Shown: in pieces, positions 11,339 to 19,101 of the stretch
Layout of the letters: each line of letters opens with the position of its first letter
Position numbering within the stretch: the stretch's first letter is position 1
Translations under genes and position numbers: made by a program
Assembly (NCBI RefSeq): GCF_020172685.1
Contig: NZ_CP083986.1
Coordinates: 887,877 to 951,876, forward strand
Reading direction: 5' to 3'
DNA length: 64,000 nt
Source of the DNA: [Mycobacterium] nativiensis
Lineage (GTDB): Bacteria > Actinomycetota > Actinomycetes > Mycobacteriales > Mycobacteriaceae
The notes under the pieces: generated by a model
Told to the model about the DNA's origin: nothing
The model's input: only the letters and a program-made list of their open reading frames with translations
The model's database searches: none

Positions 11339-12186
11339 GGATACACCTCCAACGTGCAGCATTTCGCCGCGCCGCCGCCCTTGAGCAGCTCGGACAGATC
11401 CAGCCCGATCGGTACGAAGCCGGCGCGATGCAGTTGGTCGGCGAATCCGGTGGCCGCGGCCGGGTGGATCACGTGGCGGCCGTCGGAGACTGCGTTGAGT
11501 CCAAGCACGTGCGCGTCGGAGCCGGCTACCACGATCGCGTCCGGGAACAGCTCGGTGAGGGTGGCGCGGGCCTCGGCGGTGAAGGCGGCCGGATAGTAGG
11601 CGATGGTGGTGTCGTCGAGCACCGCCAGCGCGGTGTCCAGGTGATAGAACCGCGGATCGGTCAGCTCCAGTCCGACCACCGGCAGCCCGACCAGCTTCGC
11701 GATCTCGGCGGGAGCCTGCGGTGCGGTGCGAAAGCCGATTCCGGCCAACACCATTGAACCGACAAGCATCAGATCGCCCTGCCCCTCCTGAACGTGGACG
11801 GTGCTGACCGTGGTGTAGCCGTGTGCACGCAACCAGCGGGTGTACGCCCAGGATTCGCCGGCCCGCTGGTGATGCCTGAATCGGGCGATCACCGCGGTGT
11901 CATCGACGATCAGCGCGGCGTTGGCGGCGTAGACCATGTCGGGCAGCCCGGGCACCGGTGCGATCTCGTCGACGGCGTGCCCAAGCCGGCGGTAGGTGTC
12001 GCGCAGCACCGCCCATTGGGCGACGGCGGTGGCGGTGTCGACGGGGATGGCCGTGTCCATCCAGGGGTTGATCACGTATCGGACCGTGAAGAACGTCGGG
12101 GGCGTCATCAGGTAGTGACGCGGCCGGCTCTGCCGGCGCCGCGTCGGCGCCGGCTCTTCGCGCCCCAGGCCGGTGAAGCTGGCCAT
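11335..12186 (-). CDS. Dimethylargininase / arginine dihydrolase-like amidinotransferase-fold hydrolase (Rv2323c-like)
   Basis: 283 residues of the guanidine-modifying (pentein) fold. Visible features are VINPWMD near the N-terminus, DMVYAANAAL, the acidic EGQGDLML segment, the catalytic His in FYHLDTALAVLDD, and the catalytic Cys near the C-terminus in GGGAAKCCTLE. These fit dimethylarginine hydrolases and arginine dihydrolases. Translational coupling to ornithine aminotransferase favours a product that leads to ornithine, which points to arginine dihydrolase activity, but citrulline release from methylarginine cannot be excluded. The first 25 residues are encoded partly by a GC-rich hairpin, so the true start may be later. 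Confidence 0.75.
   Translation of the reverse strand: MASFTGLGREEPAPTRRRQSRPRHYLMTPPTFFTVRYVINPWMDTAIPVDTATAVAQWAVLRDTYRRLGHAVDEIAPVPGLPDMVYAANAALIVDDTAVIARFRHHQRAGESWAYTRWLRAHGYTTVSTVHVQEGQGDLMLVGSMVLAGIGFRTAPQAPAEIAKLVGLPVVGLELTDPRFYHLDTALAVLDDTTIAYYPAAFTAEARATLTELFPDAIVVAGSDAHVLGLNAVSDGRHVIHPAAATGFADQLHRAGFVPIGLDLSELLKGGGAAKCCTLEVYP
12132..12154. repeat. Perfect GC-rich hairpin (copy 1)
   Basis: GCCGGCGCC, loop GCGTC, GGCGCCGGC. It lies within the first codons of the dimethylargininase-like gene. A near-identical stem is found at 62211-62230 beside the tRNA-Lys gene. Confidence 0.6.
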
Positions 12187-12241
12187 ACCACGAGCCTACG
12201 CACTGCGTCGCCGACGGAAATGGTGTACTAACGCTCGATGA

Positions 12242-13462
12242 ATGCGCGACGAGGGGGCGGATTTGCCTGATCAAGACCCGAAAAATGGCGACGTGAATGG
12301 CATCGTCATCGTCGGTGGCGGCCTGGCGGCGGTACGCACCGCCGAGGAACTGCGGCGCGAGGACTACTCGGGGCCCATCACGATCGTCTCCGACGAGACC
12401 CGCCCGCCCTACGACCGGCCACCGCTGACCAAAGAGGTGCTGCGCGGCGAGCGCGACGACACCACGCTGGAGCCGCCGGAGTTCTATGCCGGACACAACA
12501 TCGCCCTGCGGCTGGGCTGCGGCGCCCGCGCTGTCGACACCGACGCGCAGACCGTGACACTGGCCGACGGGACCGTGCTGGGCTACGACCAGCTCGTGAT
12601 CGCCACCGGGCTGGTCCCGCGGCGCATCCCCAGCTTCGGCGACCTGGACGGTATCCGGGTGGTGCGCTCGTTCGAGGAGAGTCTGCTGCTGCGCGGCGAC
12701 GCGGCCGCGGCACGCCGGGCCGTGGTGATCGGCGCCGGCTTCATCGGCTGTGAGGCGGCGGCCAGCCTGCGCAAGCTGGGGGTCGAGGTGGCGCTGGTCG
12801 AGCCGCAGCCGGCTCCGCTGGCCGCGGTGCTCGGCGAGCAGATCGGTGAGCTGGTGGCGCGGCTGCACCGGGCCAACGGCGTCGACGTCCGCAGCGGCGT
12901 CGGGGTCGCCGAGGTTCGCGGAGACGGACGCGTCGAGACCGTGGTGCTCGCCGACGGCGCCGAACTGGAAGCCGACCTGGTGGTGCTCGGGGTCGGCTCG
13001 ACGCCGGCGACCGGCTGGCTGGACGGCTGCGGCATCGACGTCAACAACGGCGTGGTGTGCGACGCGATCGGGCGCACCAGCGCGCCCAACGTGTGGGCCG
13101 TCGGCGACGTCGCGTTCTGGCGGGGCCGCGACGGTCACCAGGTGCGAATGGAGCATTGGAGCAACGTCGTCACCCAGGTGCGGGTGATGGTGCCGAACAT
13201 GTTGGGCCGGGAATCCCTGCACGACGTGGCGGTGCCCGCGTACTTCTGGAGTGACCAGTACGACGTCAAGATCCAGTGCCTGGGCGAGCCGGAGGCCACC
13301 GACACCGTGCACATGGTGGAGGACGACGGCCACAAGTTCCTGGCCTACTACGAGCGTGCCGGCGTGCTGGCCGGTGTTGTCGGCGCCGGCCGGCCCGGCA
13401 AGGTGATGGCGATGCGGGCCAAGATCGCCGCCGGTGCCCCGATCTCCGAAGTGCTGGGCTAA
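12242..13462 (+). CDS. NAD(P)/FAD-dependent ferredoxin reductase (Rv0688-like)
   Basis: 406 residues. FAD-binding motif IVIVGGGLAAVRTAEELR is near residues 21-38, the middle ATG motif (LVIATGLVPRR) follows, and the NAD(P) motif is VVIGAGFIGCEAAASLRKLG. The second FAD segment is NVWAVGDVAF and a reductase C-terminal dimerisation domain follows (PAYFWSDQYDVKIQCLG). It would pass electrons from NAD(P)H to a ferredoxin serving a P450 or Rieske oxygenase. No ferredoxin or P450 is adjacent. Its stop overlaps the convergent SRPBCC gene by four bases. Confidence 0.9.
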   Translation: MRDEGADLPDQDPKNGDVNGIVIVGGGLAAVRTAEELRREDYSGPITIVSDETRPPYDRPPLTKEVLRGERDDTTLEPPEFYAGHNIALRLGCGARAVDTDAQTVTLADGTVLGYDQLVIATGLVPRRIPSFGDLDGIRVVRSFEESLLLRGDAAAARRAVVIGAGFIGCEAAASLRKLGVEVALVEPQPAPLAAVLGEQIGELVARLHRANGVDVRSGVGVAEVRGDGRVETVVLADGAELEADLVVLGVGSTPATGWLDGCGIDVNNGVVCDAIGRTSAPNVWAVGDVAFWRGRDGHQVRMEHWSNVVTQVRVMVPNMLGRESLHDVAVPAYFWSDQYDVKIQCLGEPEATDTVHMVEDDGHKFLAYYERAGVLAGVVGAGRPGKVMAMRAKIAAGAPISEVLG

Positions 13463-13893
13463 CTTTCCAGCGCCTTCGCGCATCCGGCGAGGATCGCGCG
13501 AAAGGATGACCGAAACAGTGGTGCGGTGATCGCTTCGGTCAGCCTGCCACCCCCACGCGCGGGAATCGTGTAGGTGGTCACCCAATCGATGCGGGTGGCC
13601 TCGCCCAAGGAAGTGAGCGTCACCGTCCCGCACTCATGATCGACAGCGGGGAACGAGCGAACGACGTGGTAGGAGTAGCTCGTCGGCGGGTCGTAAGCGG
13701 TGATCTGTTCGCGGAGCCAGGCTCCGATCACGGTCACTTCCCGGAACGCGCCCGCGGCCGGTGCCGAAGACCCGTTCGCCCAGCGGGCCCGCAGGAACAG
13801 CGGTGCCGACAGCAGGTTCGCCGGGTCCATCATCCAGTCGAAGACGCGTTCCGGGGCGGCGTGGATCGTGCGCTGCACGTGTAGGTGAACCAT
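13459..13893 (-). CDS. SRPBCC (START-like) family protein
   Basis: 144 residues beginning MVHLHVQRTIHAAPERVFDWM, the typical opening of polyketide-cyclase/START-like proteins that bind lipid-like ligands in a helix-grip cavity. The middle strands (REVTVIGAWLREQITAYD, ATRIDWVTTYTIP) and a long C-terminal helix fit the fold. GGAAGGA lies 6-7 bases upstream of ATG 13893. It is divergent from the kinase operon and shares with it the intergenic region holding a GAGAA-N5-TTCTC palindrome. Ligand is unknown. Confidence 0.78.
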   Translation of the reverse strand: MVHLHVQRTIHAAPERVFDWMMDPANLLSAPLFLRARWANGSSAPAAGAFREVTVIGAWLREQITAYDPPTSYSYHVVRSFPAVDHECGTVTLTSLGEATRIDWVTTYTIPARGGGRLTEAITAPLFRSSFRAILAGCAKALES

Positions 13894-13996
13894 GGTGTCT
13901 TCCTTCCCGGCCCAGCTGCGGCCACGCTCGATCCGGGGAGCGTCGCCGGCAGCCTCAGCATGAGCCCTCCGCCCGGACGCCCTTCCAATTTCGGCG

Positions 13997-14011
13997 GAGA
14001 ACGGTATTCTC
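13997..14011. promoter_or_regulatory. Candidate operator, GAGAA-N5-TTCTC palindrome
   Basis: GAGAACGGTATTCTC lies between the SRPBCC gene and the kinase operon. A further half-site-like AGAGA follows at 14017, again at 10-base spacing. The same palindrome occurs at 31026 and 47459 and, with changes, at 57663 and 30077. Confidence 0.5.
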
Positions 14012-14037
14012 TCTCCAGAGATTGAGAGGTGCGGACG

Positions 14038-15093
14038 ATGGATGGTGTCACGGAATCCCGACTCGACGCGGCGGCGCTGGGGCGCCTGCTCGACGCCGCC
14101 GGCGCTCCCGGCCACGGCGAACTGCCGGTGCTCGAACCCCTGTCCGGCGGATCGCAGAACGCGCTCTACCGGGTGGCCGGCCGCGGGACGCCGATGGTGC
14201 TGCGTATGCCGGGCACCCGGGCAGATGCCGCCCGGCTCGACGGGCTGCGCCGCGAGATCCGGCTGGTGCGCGCACTGACGGGAACCGATGTCCCGCATGC
14301 GGAACTGATCGCGGCCGACGACGCCGGTGGGGTGCTGGGGCAGCCCTGCTACGTGATGGCCGAGGTGGACGGCTGGAACTCCACCGGCGCCCAATGGCCC
14401 GCCCCGTTCGACACCGACCTGACGGCCCGGCGCGGCCTGGCATTCGAACTGGTCGACGGCGCGGCCCGGCTCGGCCGAGTGGACTGGCGCGCGCAGGGGC
14501 TCGACGGGTTCGGCCGGCCGGACGGATTCCACGAACGCCAGGTCGACCGCTGGCTGGCCTTCCTGAACAACTACCGGGTGCGGGAGCTGCCGGGCCTGGA
14601 TGAGGCGGCGGACTGGCTGCGCGCCAACCGGCCCCGGCACTACACCCCGGGCATCATGCACGGCGACTATCAGTTCGCCAACGTGATGTACGGCCACGGC
14701 GCCCCGGCGAAACTGGTCGCGATCATCGACTGGGAGATGACGACCATCGGCGATCCGCTGCTGGACCTGGCCTGGGCGCTGCTCGGCTACGACGGTGAAA
14801 ACCCGCGCACGCAAGGCTATTACGCCGACCTCACCGGTATGCCCACCCGCACCGAACTGCTGGCGCACTACGAGCGGGTCAGTGGGCTCTCCACCGAGAA
14901 CATCGACTACTATCTGGTGCTGGCGAACTTCAAGCTCGGCATCGTGCTGGAGAAGACTTACGCTGCATCGGTGACCAGCGACAAGGTCGATCCGGAGATC
15001 GCTGCGGCGATGGGCCCGATGATCCCGCAGTTGATCGCCCAGGCCGCCGAGTTGGCCCGCTCCCTGCCATCGGTAGCGCGGCATGGGCGCTAA
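14038..15093 (+). CDS. APH-family acyl-CoA/hydroxyacid kinase-like phosphotransferase
   Basis: 351 residues of the aminoglycoside-phosphotransferase fold. The catalytic loop is HGDYQFANVMY, the metal-binding Asp is in IIDWEMTTIGDP, and the N-lobe GGSQNALYRV corresponds to the nucleotide loop. The neighbours (SDR and an ACAD10/11-type dehydrogenase) match the kinase-plus-dehydrogenase pair that in human ACAD10/11 is fused and in the bacterial levulinate pathway (LvaA/LvaC) phosphorylates 4-hydroxyacyl-CoA. I infer that role here rather than antibiotic resistance. GAGAGG lies 8 bases before ATG 14038. Confidence 0.8.
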   Translation: MDGVTESRLDAAALGRLLDAAGAPGHGELPVLEPLSGGSQNALYRVAGRGTPMVLRMPGTRADAARLDGLRREIRLVRALTGTDVPHAELIAADDAGGVLGQPCYVMAEVDGWNSTGAQWPAPFDTDLTARRGLAFELVDGAARLGRVDWRAQGLDGFGRPDGFHERQVDRWLAFLNNYRVRELPGLDEAADWLRANRPRHYTPGIMHGDYQFANVMYGHGAPAKLVAIIDWEMTTIGDPLLDLAWALLGYDGENPRTQGYYADLTGMPTRTELLAHYERVSGLSTENIDYYLVLANFKLGIVLEKTYAASVTSDKVDPEIAAAMGPMIPQLIAQAAELARSLPSVARHGR

Positions 15094-15856
15094 GACCGGG
15101 TTTGCGGACGGGCTGTTCGATCTGACCGACCGGGTGGTGCTGGTGACCGGCGGCAGCCGGGGCCTGGGCCGACAGATGGCGTTGGCGGCCGCGCGATGCG
15201 GCGCCGACGTAGTGATCGCCAGCCGCAAACTCGAGGCGTGTCAGGCCGCCGCCGCCGAGATCGAGGCCGAGACCGGGCGCGCCGCCCTGCCCCACGCGGT
15301 ACACGTGGGCCGCTGGGATCAGCTCGAGGGCCTGGTCGAGGCGGCCTATGAGCGGTTCGGCAAGGTCGACGTGCTGGTCAACAACGCGGGCATGTCGCCG
15401 GTCTACGACAAGCAGACCGACGTCACCGAGCAGATGTTCGACGCGGTGGTCAACCTCAACCTCAAGGGCCCGTTTCGGTTGTCGGCGCTGGTCGGTGAGC
15501 GGATGATCGCGGCCGGGCGGGGATCGATCATCAACGTCAGCACGCACGGGTCGCTGCGGCCGCATCCGTCGTTCATCCCCTACGCCGCGTCCAAGGCCGG
15601 GCTCAACGCCATGACCGAGGCGCTGGCCCAGGCGTTCGGCCCCGCGGTGCGGGTCAACACCTTGATGCCCGGTCCGTTTCTGACCGACATCTCGAAGGCG
15701 TGGAACTTCGGCGAGGCCGTCAACCCGTTCGGAGGCCATGCCTTGCAGCGGGCCGGCGAGCCACCCGAGATCATCGGCGCCGCACTGTTTTTGATGTCGG
15801 ACGCATCCAGCTTCACCACCGGCTCGATCGTGCGGGTCGACGGCGGCATTCCGTAG
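15083..15856 (+). CDS. SDR family oxidoreductase
   Basis: 257 residues. Motifs TGGSRGLG (cofactor), NNAGM, catalytic Ser in INVSTHGSL and YAASK are intact; the C-terminus ends VRVDGGIP as in FabG-like enzymes. It overlaps the kinase gene by 11 bases and precedes the ACAD gene by 12, so it belongs to the same operon. In a 4-hydroxyacid pathway it could oxidise or reduce a hydroxy- or ketoacyl intermediate; this is inferred from context. Confidence 0.85.
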   Translation: MGAKTGFADGLFDLTDRVVLVTGGSRGLGRQMALAAARCGADVVIASRKLEACQAAAAEIEAETGRAALPHAVHVGRWDQLEGLVEAAYERFGKVDVLVNNAGMSPVYDKQTDVTEQMFDAVVNLNLKGPFRLSALVGERMIAAGRGSIINVSTHGSLRPHPSFIPYAASKAGLNAMTEALAQAFGPAVRVNTLMPGPFLTDISKAWNFGEAVNPFGGHALQRAGEPPEIIGAALFLMSDASSFTTGSIVRVDGGIP

Positions 15857-15868
15857 AAAGGGGCCGAC

Positions 15869-17167
15869 ATGGCATGGGATTTCTCCACCGAACCGGAGTT
15901 CCAGGCGAAGCTCGACTGGATCGGCGAGTTCGTGCGCGACGAGGTGGAACCACTCGAGGTGCTGTTCCCCGGCTGCGAATACCTGCCGCTGGATGAGCAG
16001 CGCCGCCGGATCGTCGACCCGCTCAAGGGCCGGGTGCGCGAGCAGGGGCTGTGGGCCCCGCACCTGGGCCCCGAGCTCGGCGGCCAGGGCTTCGGCGCGG
16101 TGAAGCTGGCGCTGATCAACGAGATCCTGGGCCGGTCCAGCTGGGCGCCGATCGTGTTCGGCACCCAGGCCCCCGACACCGGCAACGCCGAGATCCTGGC
16201 CCGGTTCGGTACCCCGGCTCAGAAGGAGAGCTATCTGGCCGGCCTGCTGTCCGGGGAGATCTTCTCCTGCTTCTCGATGACCGAACCACAGGGCGGCGCC
16301 GACCCGCGAGTGTTCACCACCCGTGCGGTTCGCGAGGGTGACGAGTGGGTGATCACCGGGCGAAAGTACTTCTCCTCCAACGCCTCGGTGGCGTCGTTCT
16401 TCATCGTGGTGGCGATCACCGACCCGGATGTACCGGTGCATCGCGGGGCATCGACCTTCCTGATCCCGGCCGGCACACCGGGTCTGGTCATCGAAGCCAC
16501 CCACCACCTGGTGGGTTCGCATCCGCACGAAGCCGGGCACTCGCTGGTGCACTACGACAATGTGCGGGTGCCGGCGGACGCGATCCTCGGCGAGCCGGGG
16601 CAGGGCTTCGGAATCCTGCAGAACCGGCTCGCCGGTGGAAGGCTGCACCACGCCATGCGCTCCATCGGGGTGGCGCAGCGCGCCATCGACATGATGGCCC
16701 GGCGCGCCAAAAGCCGGTTCACCCAAGGCAGCTCGCTGGCCGACAAGCAGCTGGTGCAGGCGTTCATCGCCGACTCCTACGCCGAGCTGATCCCGTTCCG
16801 GCTGACGGTGCTGCACACCGCATGGCTGATCGACACCGCCGGGGAGCACGCGGCGCGCGCCGAGATCGGGGTCTGCAAGATCCTGGCGTCGCAGGTGCTC
16901 AAGTCGATCGGGCTGCGCGCCATCCAGGTGCACGGCGCGATGGGCCTGACCGAACAGCTGCCGCTGACGAACGTGCTGTTGGGCGGGGTGGCGCTCGGGC
17001 TGGCCGACGGCCCCACCGAGGCGCACAAGGTGAACCTGGCCCGGCTGCTGCTCAAAGACTACGACGCCGAGGACCCGGAGTGGCCCAGCGAGTTCCTGGA
17101 CAACCGCATAGCTGCCGCACGCGCGAAGTACGGCGACCTGGTTGACCGGATACCGGCGGTGCCATGA
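15869..17167 (+). CDS. ACAD10/11-type acyl-CoA dehydrogenase
   Basis: 432 residues, longer than a standard ACAD. FAD and substrate segments FSCFSMTEPQGGADP and ITGRKYFSSNA are present. The C-terminal motif LADGPTEAHK replaces the usual YEGTSQ/GGTSEI block; Asp380 aligns with the catalytic Glu of MCAD, as I remember for human ACAD10/11 (ADGPDEVH). With the kinase two genes upstream this suggests dehydrogenation or elimination on 4-phosphoacyl-CoA. Its stop overlaps the TetR start by four bases. Confidence 0.85.
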   Translation: MAWDFSTEPEFQAKLDWIGEFVRDEVEPLEVLFPGCEYLPLDEQRRRIVDPLKGRVREQGLWAPHLGPELGGQGFGAVKLALINEILGRSSWAPIVFGTQAPDTGNAEILARFGTPAQKESYLAGLLSGEIFSCFSMTEPQGGADPRVFTTRAVREGDEWVITGRKYFSSNASVASFFIVVAITDPDVPVHRGASTFLIPAGTPGLVIEATHHLVGSHPHEAGHSLVHYDNVRVPADAILGEPGQGFGILQNRLAGGRLHHAMRSIGVAQRAIDMMARRAKSRFTQGSSLADKQLVQAFIADSYAELIPFRLTVLHTAWLIDTAGEHAARAEIGVCKILASQVLKSIGLRAIQVHGAMGLTEQLPLTNVLLGGVALGLADGPTEAHKVNLARLLLKDYDAEDPEWPSEFLDNRIAAARAKYGDLVDRIPAVP

Positions 17168-17769
17168 CCCGCGTCACCGCCGCGGTGGACCGCGCCCTCG
17201 ACGACCGGCAGCGCGAGGCCACTGCCGAGGTGGAGCGCATCCTGGACGCGGCGGTGACCGTGATGGCGCGCACCGCACCGGATGCGCCCCGGGTGTCCGA
17301 CATCGTCGCCGAGGCGGGCTCGTCGAACAAGGCGTTCTACCGCTACTTCGCCGGGAAGGACGACGTGATCCTGGCGGTCATGGAGCGCGGCGTCGGCATC
17401 GTGGTGTCCTACCTGGAACACCAGTTGGCCAAGGAGGCCACCGCAGCGGGCAAGGTGGCGCGCTGGATTCGCGGTGCGCTGGCACAGGTCTCCGACCCGC
17501 ACCTGCTGAGCATGAGCCGAATGGCCAGTACGCAGCTGGGCCGCAGCACCGACCGTCGGCTGTCCGACGATGACATCCTGGCGCCGCTGCGCGGGCTGCT
17601 CGTCGAACCGGTGACCGCGCTGGGCGGTGACGACCCGCGCCGCGATGTCGATCTGGTCTTCGGCTGTACCTTGTCGACCATGCGTACTTACCTCAATGCC
17701 GGACAGCGGCCCAAGCGAGCCGACATCGATCATCTGGTGGCGTTCTGCCTGCGCGGGTTGGGCGTCTGA
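17164..17769 (+). CDS. TetR-family regulator of the kinase-ACAD operon
   Basis: 201 residues. The DNA-binding helices are near residues 24-66 (ILDAAVTVMARTAP, RVSDIVAEAGSSNKAFYRYF). Overlaps of ATGA with the upstream ACAD and TGATG with the downstream oxidoreductase place it inside the operon, so it probably controls it. It is a candidate for binding the palindrome at 13997-14011, although other TetR genes in the window compete for that role. Confidence 0.85.
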   Translation: MTRVTAAVDRALDDRQREATAEVERILDAAVTVMARTAPDAPRVSDIVAEAGSSNKAFYRYFAGKDDVILAVMERGVGIVVSYLEHQLAKEATAAGKVARWIRGALAQVSDPHLLSMSRMASTQLGRSTDRRLSDDDILAPLRGLLVEPVTALGGDDPRRDVDLVFGCTLSTMRTYLNAGQRPKRADIDHLVAFCLRGLGV

Positions 17770-18737
17770 TGCGGGCCGTGGTCTGCCGCGAGTACGGCCC
17801 GCCGGAAGACCTGGTGATCGAGGAGCTTCCGGACCCCACGCCGGGACCCGGCACGATGGTGGTCCGGGTGCGGGCCGCCGCGGTCAACTTCCCCGACGTG
17901 CTGCTGATCGACGGCAAGTACCAGCTGAAGATCCCGCCGCCGTTCACGCCCGGCAGCGAGCTGGCCGGTGATGTGATCGCGGCCGGTGACGGGGTGCCGT
18001 TCGCTGTCGGCGACCGGGTGGTGGGTACGTCGTTCGTGGGAGGCTTCGCCGAGCAGGCGCTGGTGCCCGCCGCGGCGGCGACCGCCATCCCCGACGGCAT
18101 CGACTACGCGGCCGCCGCCGGCTTCGGCGTCACCTACCGCACGGCGTATCACGCGCTGCGCTCGGTCGCCCAAGTGGCAGAGGGCGATTGGGTGGTGGTG
18201 CTGGGTGCGGCCGGCGGTGTCGGGCTGGCCGCGGTCGATCTGGCGGTGGCGATGGGCGCGAAAGTGCTAGCCGCGGCATCCAGCCCGGAGAAGCTCGAGG
18301 TGTGCCGGCAGCGTGGCGCGGCCGCGACCGTCGACTACGACGCCGAGGACCTCAAGACGCGGATCCGGGAGATCACCGGCGACGGCGCACAGGCGGTGCT
18401 CGACCCGGTCGGCGGTTCCTATGCCGAGCCGGCCCTGCGCAGTCTGGCCCGCGGCGGGCGGTTCATCACCCTCGGCTACGCCGCCGGGTCGATCCCGGCG
18501 ATCCCGCTGAACCTGGTGATGCTCAAGGGCATCACGGTGCAGGGCATGGAGATCCGCACGTTCGCCACCGATTTCCCGGCGGAGAACGAGCGTGACCTCG
18601 CCGAACTGCACCAGCTGTTCGCCGACGGCAAGGTCAGCCCGTACATCGGTGCCCGCTTCCCGCTCGCCGAGACCGCGACGGCGCTGCGCTACGTCGCCGA
18701 CCGCAAGGCCGTCGGCAAGGTCATCATCGACGTCTGA
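17769..18737 (+). CDS. NADPH:quinone oxidoreductase-type MDR dehydrogenase
   Basis: 322 residues of the zinc-independent medium-chain family. It opens MRAVVCREYGPPEDLVIEEL, with VRAAAVNFPDVLLIDGKYQ and PFTPGSELAGDVIA, then the nucleotide motif GAAGGVGLAAVDLA (residues about 144-157). No structural zinc cysteines are present. It may reduce quinones or alpha,beta-unsaturated carbonyl compounds. It is the last gene of the 14-18.7 kb operon, and its end overlaps the convergent lipocalin-like gene by 14 bases. Confidence 0.85.
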   Translation: MRAVVCREYGPPEDLVIEELPDPTPGPGTMVVRVRAAAVNFPDVLLIDGKYQLKIPPPFTPGSELAGDVIAAGDGVPFAVGDRVVGTSFVGGFAEQALVPAAAATAIPDGIDYAAAAGFGVTYRTAYHALRSVAQVAEGDWVVVLGAAGGVGLAAVDLAVAMGAKVLAAASSPEKLEVCRQRGAAATVDYDAEDLKTRIREITGDGAQAVLDPVGGSYAEPALRSLARGGRFITLGYAAGSIPAIPLNLVMLKGITVQGMEIRTFATDFPAENERDLAELHQLFADGKVSPYIGARFPLAETATALRYVADRKAVGKVIIDV

Positions 18738-19101
18738 CCCAGATCAGCGTGTTGTGGCTCGTCACACCGTCGTTGGTGGTCGTCGCCGACAGGGTCAGCC
18801 GGTCGCCGTCGACCCGGGCCTGCCGCAACTGAGGGGCCGCCAGCAGCTCGGGCAGTATCGAGACGCTCACCTCGTGGTGCACGGTCGCGGCGTCTTCGTC
18901 GACGCGGAAGCGGCCGCCGTAGGCGATGTAGCTCTCGGAGCCGTCGGTCAGTTGCGCGGACATGTACCCGTCGCCGGTGTAGAGAATCAGACCGCGCGGC
19001 GCCGTGCCCAGCGGATGCGACACCGCGCCGGTGCCGGCATCGCGGGAATCAAACGACGACAGTTCCCAGCCGCCGAGGATCGCGTCGCGCAGTGTGCTCA
19101 T
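18724..19101 (-). CDS. Lipocalin-like domain protein
   Basis: 125 residues starting MSTLRDAILGGWELSSFDSR, matching the opening strand of the lipocalin-like (lipocalin_5) domain, followed by beta-rich segments GLILYTGDGYMSAQL and ESYIAYGGRFRVDE. No signal peptide. ATG 19101 touches the stop of the upstream carboxyltransferase (TGATG), so it is the second gene of that operon. It probably binds a small hydrophobic molecule; nothing more specific can be said. Confidence 0.7.
   Translation of the reverse strand: MSTLRDAILGGWELSSFDSRDAGTGAVSHPLGTAPRGLILYTGDGYMSAQLTDGSESYIAYGGRFRVDEDAATVHHEVSVSILPELLAAPQLRQARVDGDRLTLSATTTNDGVTSHNTLIWVRRR

Noticed and set aside
14038..15093. Aminoglycoside resistance gene
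   Set aside because: The APH fold is present, but the operon with an ACAD10/11-type enzyme and an SDR argues for a metabolic kinase; the same holds for 20712-21782.
13459..15228. A 589-codon minus frame ending in the SRPBCC protein
   Set aside because: The upstream 445 codons are antisense to the kinase gene. ATG 13893 has a good ribosome site and begins the SRPBCC domain.
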